DNA from: Gnetum montanum
Lineage: Eukaryota; Streptophyta; Gnetopsida; Gnetales; Gnetaceae
DNA length: 34,320 bases
Direction of reading: 5' to 3'
Assembly: GCA_015680685.1 (NCBI GenBank)
Contig: MNCI01016091.1
Location: 290,223 to 324,542, forward strand
Every line of letters begins with the position of its first letter. Position 1 is the stretch's first letter. The position numbers and the translations under genes are program-made. Below the pieces are notes generated by a model. It was given only the letters and a program-made list of their open reading frames with translations, did no database searches and was not told where the DNA came from. This document shows positions 21,660 to 29,941 of the stretch, piece after piece.

Positions 21660-22975
21660 CTTCTCGTTAGTTAGTTACACTTAGGCTAAGGTTGGACCAT
21701 GGTAGATTCATTATTTTATTAATTTTTAAGTTCAAAGTATTACCAGAGTTAGTTGGAAGGGTTTAAATTTTGTAATTTGATGTCTGCATGTTGGTTTCTT
21801 TGTTAAACCTTTGTGGGAGTTAGAAACATTTTAGAAAAATTTTCTATCAAAAACTCAAAAACTTCAGGTTTGTGGCCTCTATGACTAAGAGCTTACCTTT
21901 GGTAGCTATAGGGTTGAGGAATTGAGTGATTTGGACAAACAATTAGGAAGATATGGCTTTTGGAAGGTTCTCAGCTCTAAAAATTACAAAAACTCCTTTG
22001 GCATTTGAAAGGAAATGTGAAAAAGTTGATGTATGGGCATGTATATATATATACTATTTTTGTGTTGTGTCGATAGGGTCCCATATATGGGGTCTTGTAC
22101 ATGTAGGGTTTGTCAATGGATACCCATTTACAAAGGCTATAAGAAAAATTTTTCAACTTGAATTTGTCATAAAATACATAGAGTTTTTTGATGAAAGTGG
22201 GATCCATGGAGTCCCCATAAAAGCCAAGAACTTGATGGAATCATCAAAGAGGGTTGTGAAAATCTCACACATTAACAAATTGGATGGAAAATTTTCTCAT
22301 TGAAGAAATTATCTTAAGGAGTGCACATTTGGATGCATTGAATGGGGTGTATGAAGCTTTGGATTACTGGAATGTCTAAGGGTGAGGTACTTAACTAATC
22401 CAACCAAGATATATGTAAGTGGGTCCTTCCCATAGTAGGCACATGCCCTTTTTGCCCTTGCATAACCTCAACCTAAGAAGTCTGTGGACCTCATATGTGA
22501 TTAATGGTTATGAAAGTTAAGGACCAAAACCTAGAAGAATCTACCTAAGAATTTAGGCACATCAAACCAAGACATCGAATAGGGACATGAACATTGACAA
22601 TGAGGTTATTCATGGAAAGCATAGATGGATGAGAGAGAAGGTGGAATGGAGTTCTTAATTAGGGTCACGCAAAGTTCCTCTTGAATTTTTGTGGTTAAAT
22701 GACCTAATAAAATCCATCCGTAGTCTAGACCAAAACCAACCACATTTAGTGACTTCGCATCGCCGCTTTGAGATTAGTCCATTCCCTTGAGATATAAGAG
22801 TGCTTCCATAGATCAATCAACATTCCTTATAGAGAAGAAAAGAGAAGCAGGAAGTGCGAAAGGACCTTAGTTAGAGGGGACTTTCAAGCATGGGTAACAT
22901 GTCTTTCTAGTCCCATAACCAATGCTTGAAGCTCGTTATTCTGTTTAAGGGGTGTGCTTTGAATTCCCATCATCA
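21660..22975 (-). mobile_element. LTR, type B, copy 3 (1.3 kb)
   Basis: Full-length partner of 13,579-14,899 (1,316 against 1,321 bp) with the same ends: CTTCTCGTTAG at the inner side and CCCATCATCA at the outer side. It includes the approximately 450-bp section missing from B2 and B4, with a shorter TA run. An open frame of 116 codons on the + strand (21,953-22,303) lies inside, but copy 1 does not keep it open. Confidence 0.6.
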
Positions 22976-23640
22976 TTTCATTTTTTTCATCATAATTTTT
23001 TTCTGTGTGTTTTTATTTTTTATTTTTTTAGATGGGAACCACACCATGAAAAGACTTATTCGATACAGAATGGTAAGAAATCCATGAAAACACTCATACA
23101 TCCAAGTAAGTAGAAGGCTACAGAGAGTATTGAGTTCCCTCAAAGTCACATCTTGTTCAAACCTTTGAATCCTTTCCAAGTCTAGAAACTACGAAGATCA
23201 TAAGTTCATTAAAGATTTACTTAATGAAAAGGGATCTCATATGTCCAAAACAAGGAAAACCATAGAGTTTTTGGATGCGTGGATGTCATGGATTCATTGC
23301 CTATTCCATAAAAAAGAAACCATGTCTTAGTTATTAGTACCAAAATTCAAAAATAGAAACAGACATTAGCAATCAAAAATAATAAGTACAAACCACAATT
23401 AACAATAGTTACAACACCACTGTGTCCTTTTGGCACAAAGCACTTTATTAGCAAAAATTTAGAAAATCACACCCAAAACAAAGGAAATTATATAATAAAG
23501 TGTAAAATATTCAAGAAAAATCAAACGTATCAATGATGGTGTAAAACAAAAAATGGTGTAAAATAGGAACAAGTATAAAACAAAAAGGTGTAACATAAAC
23601 AAAGTGTAAAACAAAAAATAGAAAAATTCAGAGCCACGTA
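22976..23640 (-). other. 3' internal region beside LTR B3
   Basis: Counterpart of 14,900-15,640, non-coding, with the GATGGGAACCACACCATG phrase at about 23,033 and a pyrimidine-rich + strand run next to the LTR. About 20 bp are deleted near 23,060 relative to copy 1. Confidence 0.55.
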
Positions 23641-24050
23641 AATGATTAGCACAAATGACCATGTCCCTCATGACTAAGTTTGAAGGAGGAGATCCAAAAG
23701 ATTGAGCAAGGTTGTCCATCAAATGAGGTATTCATTGCACTGGCTTGCTTGAGCTCATGGAAAGGTTTTATTTGTTGAATGTTGACCAGTTGTTTCTTGT
23801 TCGAGCTCTTAGGTTTGTAAATTAACATGGCCCTAGAAGAAAAAATTTTGTCAATTATATAAGGCCCCTTCCATAATTTTTGAAATTTTTTTCATTGAGG
23901 AACAAGTGTGGGGTTCTAGTAGAGGACCTTATCTTTAGGTTGAAATTTGACTTTCCTTATTCTTAGGTCAAGTCGTTGCTTGCAGAATGCCTTATGCACT
24001 TCACTCAAGAATAGGGCCACTAATCAATTTTAATCTAGCATGTTAAGGTT
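23640..24050 (-). pseudogene. Integrase C-terminal remnant, copy 2
   Basis: Same domain end as 15,640-16,000: the minus strand shows a WxGPY-type segment followed by MLIYKPKSSNKKQLVNIQQI and KPFHELKQ. The open part of this stretch is 23,646-23,828. Stops and frameshifts upstream prevent a longer reading, and no catalytic core is present. Confidence 0.7.
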
Positions 24051-24109
24051 GATCAATTGTTCTCTTTGTTCTCAATATCTAGGTCATAGGCTACTGAAAG
24101 TGTAGGGAG

Positions 24110-24362
24110 CTTGGATTGAAAGTGCACCGAAAAGGTAGCAACATTCCTAGAGATTTCTTAGAATTATTGCTATTGAGAAAGGGACATCATTACCTCTTAA
24201 GTGTTAGGATTTAATCTTGCGAGCACTTGCATTCTTTGAACAAAAAACATTGATGTCAAATCCTCCATCTTGTTGATTGATCATGCCACCTCGTTGAGAT
24301 GACTCAATGCTAGCCTATAGATAGAGGATTTACCACCACATGGTCCTACTTGCTACTGCCAC
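24110..24362 (-). pseudogene. Internal gag fragment, copy 2
   Basis: Counterpart of 16,070-16,308: GGTAGCAACATTCCTAGAGA, CATTACCTCTTAAGTG and GATAGAGGATTTACCACCAC align to the gag-like bodies. It ends at LTR L3. Confidence 0.6.
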
Positions 24363-24364
24363 CT

Positions 24365-25329
24365 TTTCTCTTGAATTAGTTACACTTGGCTAAGTTATGA
24401 TCATGGTAGATTAATCATTTTAATGTTACGTTATTATTATTTTTAATCATATGTGATGAGTGGTGAGGTACCCCTACACCCAACCATATGAATCATTAAG
24501 GTGTTCACACACAATCTGGTCAAATTTTGTGGACCTATAGTTCTCCAGTGTACTAGTTCTTCTAGGAAGTGAAATGGGCATTGAGAATATTCATTGTCTT
24601 CCCAATTACACTTATGAAGCTCAAGGGTATGGTTTAAGTGCAATTGAGTTACATGATTTTATTAATTTTATGTTTTATAAGTTTAGTCACCTACAACAAG
24701 AATGAAAGGTAGAGTAGTTTAAGATCTAATTCATTTACTGCCTAGCTAGCCTAGCATAAGTACCTGTCCCACTTTCCTGGACACATCCTGAACACGTATA
24801 GCACTGCTGGGCTACCAAACATTAAGCATTTCTAGGTTACCAAGTACTACATGTATGCTTGAAGTAGTCATGCTTGTGTTCATTAACAATTGGAGATAAA
24901 TTGCTTAATTTAAATGCATTAAAGTAAAGTGCATGAAAATAAAGTAAATTAAAGAAAACATAAATCTATTCTCAGTGCTGCAAGGATTGTCAAAAGGGTT
25001 CATTTTATTCTTGTCACATTGCTGCACTCAGGTATATCAATGTTTGAACAAAGATCCGTACACACTCAAACTCCTAATATGGGCACTTAGAAATATTCTA
25101 ACTTTGGGGAAAAAAAACTACAATAACTTTGCTACTTTGATAAAAACTATGAAAACTAACTAAAAACTATTTGAAAATCATGAGCCCAAGCACTATATTT
25201 ATAGGTCGGTGTATACCCTTTGATATTGGATATCCAACATCACATCCTAGGCTCTGACATTAGATACCTAATGTTGAGGCTTCGATATCAAGTACTCGAT
25301 ATGGGAGCTATGGAAAATGTGATTTATCA
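24365..25329 (-). mobile_element. LTR, type L, copy 3 (965 bp)
   Basis: Counterpart of 16,312-17,274. The inner terminus is decayed (TTTCTCTTG instead of TGTCTCTTG). The outer terminus is GATTTATCA at 25,329, followed by the tract that reads CATGGGGGTA on the minus strand. TATAAATA lies at 25,196-25,203 on the minus strand. The GATATC-rich U3 units are present but more mutated than in L2. Confidence 0.7.
25196..25203 (-). promoter_or_regulatory. TATA box of LTR L3
   Basis: The minus strand reads TATAAATA, 126 bp from the outer LTR end as in L2. Confidence 0.6.
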
Positions 25330-25728
25330 TACCCCCATGATTGAATGAAAACTTGTTCTTGAGTGAAGAAGAGGAGGAACAAATTCCTTACAAAATATTA
25401 GGCAGGTATGGGATTATTGACTAACATACAAATTGACTTAGATGGAACAAATAGACTCTAAGTGCCTGAGTGTACAGATTTACAATCTTTACAAAATTGG
25501 GTGTTCATGATAAGAGAAGTAAACACCCTAGACAAACTAACATCTAACACCTCTTGGCAGTTGAAGAGCGAGAGAAAAAATCCAATGATCATGAACGAGC
25601 CTTGTTGTGTGGCACTGCTGCATCATCCTTGGGAAAGATAGTCTCACTTCTAGTTCATGTTTTTCAGTGCAACCACGACAAAATCACAAATTAGTATGCA
25701 CTGTGTAACACATAGCTGATAAGTACCT
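25330..25728 (-). pseudogene. Short internal region: pol tail only, copy 2
   Basis: Counterpart of 17,275-17,675 with the same 400-bp length and the same boundaries between an L-type and a B-type LTR. The site beside LTR B4 (minus-strand AGGTACTTATCAGC) is a possible altered primer-binding site. Confidence 0.55.
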
Positions 25729-26602
25729 TGTCTCATTAGTGGTTACACTCTGCTAGGTTGTGATTGTCGTAGATTGATTCCTTTAGTAATGTTAGCAGGA
25801 AGATTGACAAATAGGGTAAAATAGAGAAGCAGTCCATTAAAGTTGAAAAAGTTCTACATAAGGAAATATTTGAAGAGGGTGTAAGAATTCACAACAATAA
25901 AAAGGAAAGTTGTTCACTGAAAAATGTTGTGAAGATGTGCACAATTGAATGTCATTGATGGGATAAACAAAAGGATTTGGTTGTAAGAGTGTTTAAGGAT
26001 AAAGAACTTAACTAATCCAACCAAAAGATATGCAAGTGGGTCCTCCCCAAAGTAGGCATAGGCCTTTATTTCCCTTGCATAACTTCAAACCAAGGAGTCT
26101 GTTGGCCCTATGGATGATTAATGGTTACAGAAGGTTAAGTACAAAAACTCGGAAGAAACTACCTAAGAATTTCGACATATTAGACCAAGACATCAAACAA
26201 AAATATTAAACTGGCAGTGAGGTGAGACATGGAAAGGATAGATGGATGAGAGAGAGAGAGAGAGAGAGAGAGAGGAATGGAGTTCTTGATTAAGGTCACA
26301 TGAGGTCCCTTGTGGATTTTATGGTTAAATGACTTGATAGGATCCATCATTAGTCTAGACCAAAATCAACCACATTTAGTGACTTCGCATCACCATTCTA
26401 AGATGAGTCCATTCCCCTGAGACACAAGAGTGCTTCCACAAAACAACCACAGTTCCTTATTAGAGAAGAAAAGAGAAGTAGGAAGTGAGGAAGGGTGTTA
26501 GTTAGAGGGGACCTTCAGGCATGGGTAACATGTTCTTCTAGTTCCATAACTAGTGCTTGTAGCCTGTTTATTATGTTTAAGGGGTGTGCTTTGAATTCCC
26601 AT
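25729..26602 (-). mobile_element. LTR, type B, copy 4 (short form)
   Basis: It begins TGTCTCATTAGTGG at 25,729, the best-preserved version of this LTR end, and finishes at GAATTCCCATTGG near 26,602. Like B2 it lacks the 450-bp section. It contains the expanded (GA)n tract at 26,248-26,274. Confidence 0.6.
26248..26274. repeat. (GA)n microsatellite
   Basis: About 13 GA units inside LTR B4. The homologous sites in the other three B-type LTRs (about 14,545, 18,189 and 22,629) have only three to five units, so this tract grew in one copy. Confidence 0.9.
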
Positions 26603-27361
26603 TGGTTTTTTTTTGAAATGGAAACCACACCATGTAAAGATGTATGCAGTGAGGTATCCCTATGCTCAACCATACAAATATGATCATCCACGCACGATCC
26701 GGTCGAATTCCAAGGACTAAGTGCTTATGCACCTTTACAGAACAAGGATGGGTTAGTCAATTATTGTCTTCCCAAGCTTACTTGTATGGCACAATTTTAT
26801 GGTTAAGTAAACTTGAGGTATATGATTTTTATATATTTTTTATGTTTATGTCTTGGTGCTAAAAAGGGAGAAGTGAAATATTTAACTAATTTAATTTAAC
26901 TACTCAACCATGCTCTAACTAGTCCTAACACCAGCATTCGTTCCCACTTGCCATGCACATCTTGAACCAATGCAACACTACTGAGATTACCAAACACTAA
27001 TTGTTACTGGGTTGCCAAGTGTTCCACGTATGCTCAAAGCAAAAGCAATTATACCGAGTGTGCTTCCTTGGGAGAGTTAACAAGGTAAGAGAGAGAGAAC
27101 ATTAATTAACTAAGGAAAGCATTAAATAATTGTAAATAACATTAAATAAGCTATTCTAAATGTTGCAAGGTTTATCACAAAGTTCATTTTTATTTTCGGC
27201 CACAAGGTGTGCTCAGGTACATAATGCTTGGATAAAGATCCGTTCACGTTATGACTCCTACTGGGGGCACTCAGAAATAATTCTAACTTTGAGAAGGAAA
27301 AAAGACAAGAGTTGGGGTAAGGGACTAAGACTAATTGCCAAAACCAAGTGCACCTGCCTCT

Positions 27362-27369
27362 TATTTATA
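27362..27369 (-). promoter_or_regulatory. TATA box of LTR L4
   Basis: The minus strand reads TATAAATA, 111 bp from the outer LTR end and next to the 14-bp repeat cluster. Confidence 0.6.
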
Positions 27370-27421
27370 GGCAACGAGATAGGTTCTAACATTGGATGTC
27401 TGATATCACTTGGCAGGCTTG

Positions 27422-27477
27422 AATATCGTAGACCTGATATCGCGAATGCGATATCGCGGCCCCGATATCGCGGTTTA
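27422..27477 (-). repeat. 14-bp GATATCGCG tandem repeat in LTR U3
   Basis: Four units start at exactly 14-bp steps (27,422, 27,436, 27,450, 27,464). The first is AATATCGTAGACCT and the next three begin GATATCGCG. GATATC is self-complementary, so the array reads alike on both strands. A fifth GATATC lies out of phase at 27,402. The position between TATA box and LTR end is where enhancers of LTR elements usually lie. Confidence 0.8.
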
Positions 27478-27480
27478 TCA

Positions 27481-27652
27481 CCATTGTTTTATTTTTTCTT
27501 TTTCTTTGTTTTTTTTCTTTTGAGATGGGAACCACACCATGCAAAGACGTATTCAACTTCCTTTATTGGTCAACATGGAATCGTAAGGAATCCATGAAAA
27601 CACACATGTGCCCAAGCAAGAAAAAAGGCACAAAGAATACCAAATCCCCTTA
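27481..27652 (-). mobile_element. Right-hand edge of the retroelement nest
   Basis: A pyrimidine-rich + strand tract (polypurine on the element strand, about 27,487-27,523) is followed by GATGGGAACCACACCATGCA and sequence shared with 18,620-18,755. Similarity stops near 27,652, where unrelated flanking DNA begins. Confidence 0.6.
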
Positions 27653-27769
27653 AATGTCCATGTCATTATAGTACATGGTATAAGCTTGGCATTTCCTCTC
27701 TTTCATATCTTCACATGAATAAACATCGGATTACTTAGTGTGAGTGTTAAAGTCTATATTTCTTAATCA

Positions 27770-28175
27770 TTTAGATAGTTTGGACAAAAATGTAGCTATT
27801 CAAGATTCTCATAATGGTTTTTTTTTTGAAAAATTTTCTTAGATTAATGACCATCATGTTTTTCTATATCGGTTCAAGATTGCCCATATTCTTTTCACTT
27901 TTAATACTAATATGTGGCCAAGATTTAATTATCTTTGGAAGGTTAATTACAATGTGTAGTTATAGAAGCAGCAAGGTCAAAAGGTATGGAATGCCACTAC
28001 TCTAAAAATTAGACATTTTTTGTGGTATTTGATTCATCAAGGTTTGCCTATTGGTATATGATGCTCTCATTTAGGTGTTCATGAGCCAAGATGTCTTGTC
28101 TGCAACATGGAAGATACATTCATCCATTATTTTTTTTATTTGTCCCCTTGCTCATAGCTCTTGGACTTGGTGTAG
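27770..28175 (+). pseudogene. LINE-type reverse-transcriptase zinc-binding domain remnant
   Basis: One + strand frame reads through RFKIAHILFTFNTNMWPRFN and YLWKV, then at 27,987 WNATTLKIRHFLWYLIHQGL, PIGI, a TGA, CSHLGVHEPRCLVCNMEDTF and IHYF. A shift of frame continues FICPLAHSSWTW. This is the pattern of the zinc-binding region found after plant non-LTR reverse transcriptases (W...KIKHFLW...LP...CxxC...E...H..F.CPxAxxxW). Two Cys, a His and a later Cys of the expected set are present. The TGA, other stops and the frameshift show it is dead. It lies in opposite orientation to the LTR elements and in the same orientation as the RLP gene. The reverse transcriptase itself is not in the window. 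Confidence 0.7.
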
Positions 28176-28669
28176 CAGGCATTTACATAGTTTTCAACCA
28201 AGATTAGATGAAGTTTTATTTGGTGACACCTCAACTTCAAGGATTTTTGATTCATGCTTGGTGTTTTTTTCATCCTCTTATTCTTTATGCTATTTGAAAG
28301 TTTTGATATAATGTAGTTTTTCTTAGAGATTCTCTAGCTAATGTTCTTCCATTGTCAATTCAATGTGACATCATTTAACAATTGATGCTTCAGTTGAGTT
28401 CCTAAATATTTCTCTTTTTAGTTTTCTTTTTTATTAACAAGAAGCCTTTATTAGGAAGTGAAAACCAGTTTGGGTGCTTTTGAATGAGGCAAGGTTTGAT
28501 CCTTTTCCTATATTAGAGAGGAGGTTTTTAAGGATTGGTTGTAAGGATGAAAACTTGAAAAGACATCCTTGAAAACATCAAGCCTTTCCTTTTTATTGTT
28601 TTCAAGTTTCTCCTTTGCTTCTTTGGTTTTGTACTCTCAATTTTTACTTTTAATATATTTATTTTTTGG
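28176..28669. other. Spacer, nothing recognised
   Basis: AT-rich DNA, possibly the decayed 3' part of the LINE remnant. I see no domain, RNA gene or repeat hallmark. Confidence 0.6.
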
Positions 28670-29770
28670 GGTTTGAATTACCCTTCTTCATCTTATTTTT
28701 AGGTAGTAGAGTTTATTGTCATTTTAAGGCTAATTTATAGTATTTTTATATAAAATTTTAGCTTTAATCTCATAATATTGAGCATTGGTTGCTAGTTAGA
28801 GGATCATTTCATCCAACCTTGCACTCAAAGGTGCTAAGTTCAAAACTCAATATATTGATACCCTATTTCACCTAATATATTGTCAACTTAGGAACACGTT
28901 ACTTCAATATACTTATTACTAAAAAATATTCTCATTCTTTTATCTTTTCCATTAGTCTTATAACCAATGTGATTTTATGTCATTCATCCAAACATTTAGA
29001 ATGTTTAACATTTCACTCACTATAAGAAAGTTATAATCTTAACATCTTTCTAATTACTCTATCTATTATACATCACATTTAATTTCACCATCATTTTTAT
29101 TGTTATCATATAAGATAGGGTCAATTATTCAATATAGAAAAGCTAAGATTAGAAAATTCTTTGCTCTAATTACCTTATACCCTATGCTATGTGCAACTTC
29201 ATTAGTGCTGTTATTTTCTATCACTACACATATCACATCATACTTAATTTCATCATTATCATCTTTTATATTATGTTATTTATTCATATAAAGTCAGTCA
29301 ACGTAAGAAAGTTAAAGAAATAGAAAACCCTTCACTTCAATTACCTTGTCCCCTACGACATGGTTGTACATTTCATCATTATTACTATACTTGGACATTT
29401 CATCGCAGGACGGGGCAGGATGAATGGTACGTGTTTATACAAATTTTGGCGCGGTTATTATTTAGTTTCGGAAACCTTGGCATGAATTTTTACCGAACAG
29501 CCAAATGGGGCGCGAACGACATGATGCCCTTTTCTCCGTCGAATGTTTTAACCGTGAAATGTAATGTAAGTTTTGTGATTGACGTTAAAATTGGGTTGCT
29601 AAAGTCGGAATCGTGACAAAAACGGTGCTGAATTTTTGTTGCCGTTATCTCTACGTGGAGGCCATGGCAGGTGATGACTTTGACAAATATGCCCTGCACC
29701 TCAACGGAACGTCGTGTCGTGTCGTGGCGGTTGATGACTGACTTTGACCAAGACTTTGACAAGTATGCGC
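28670..29770 (+). repeat. RLP upstream region, copy next to the gene
   Basis: Collinear with 7,001-8,055. It contains minisatellite units starting near 29,021, 29,138 and 29,307, each with AATTAC and a CACATCA...TTAATTTCA segment, then a less AT-rich proximal part from 29,400. That proximal part holds an insertion of about 70 bp relative to the distal copy, with GTCGT three times in tandem at 29,711-29,725 and a duplicated GATGACTTTGAC-type element. Confidence 0.75.
29579..29760 (+). promoter_or_regulatory. Cluster of W-box (TTGAC) motifs
   Basis: TTGAC occurs at 29,579-29,583, 29,680-29,684, 29,744-29,748 and 29,756-29,760. The third is the full W-box form TTGACC. TTGAC is the core bound by plant WRKY factors, which control many defence genes (established knowledge). 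Two such motifs are kept in the distal copy at 8,033 and 8,045. They lie roughly 120-300 bp upstream of the TATA box. Confidence 0.5.
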
Positions 29771-29876
29771 GGCTCCATCGCCCACGCAATGTCAATCTCA
29801 ATTGCCGTATCCTCCCTTCCACACATGATTAACCGTGACAAGCACGCCATTGTCCATTTCAAAGCATCAAAATTTG

Positions 29877-29884
29877 TATATAAA
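29877..29884 (+). promoter_or_regulatory. TATA box of the RLP gene
   Basis: TATATAAA lies 58 bp upstream of the first in-frame ATG. Transcription would start around 29,908-29,915, giving a short leader and leaving out the upstream ATG at 29,900. Confidence 0.6.
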
Positions 29885-29941
29885 CTTGTTTGGGCACTCA
29901 TGATCAGATCAGAGTGAGTTCGTTGGTGAGGCAAAGTGGAT

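Larger units (their letters stand above)
26649..27480 (-). mobile_element. LTR, type L, copy 4 (truncated, best preserved U3)
   Basis: The outer end is GGTTTATCA at 27,480. The inner end is truncated: it starts at GTGAGGTATCCC, lacking about 100 bp of the terminal part present in L2 and L3, and joins a GGAACCACACC-type segment (26,603-26,648). TATAAATA lies at 27,362-27,369 on the minus strand. The U3 has four in-phase 14-bp units and keeps many CG dinucleotides, unlike L2 and L3. The first block has no equivalent piece; only 36 unrelated bases stand at that place (about 18,549-18,584). Confidence 0.65.
18777..27652 (-). repeat. Second copy of the duplicated retroelement block
   Basis: All parts of 10,692-18,760 are present in the same order and orientation. 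The one large difference is an additional LTR piece (26,649-27,480) near the right end. Without it the lengths agree closely. Similarity ends near 27,652, where unrelated DNA begins. Confidence 0.8.

Noticed and set aside
21953-22303. 116-codon + strand open frame inside LTR B3
   Set aside because: The matching sequence in LTR B1 (from 13,873) changes frame at the TA tract and meets stops. It is antisense to the element and resembles no protein, so it is most likely chance.
27160-27597. 145-codon + strand open frame across LTR L4
   Set aside because: It runs through U3, TATA box and polypurine region of an LTR on the opposite strand and has no domain. Length by chance in a CG-richer stretch.
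29900-29917. Tiny upstream open frame (5 codons and stop) before the RLP
   Set aside because: It lies only 16 bp below the TATA box, so it is probably upstream of the transcription start.
29936-29941. Extension of the RLP frame upstream of its first ATG
   Set aside because: The extension begins at a GTG, not normal for a plant nuclear gene. The first ATG in frame is at 29,942.
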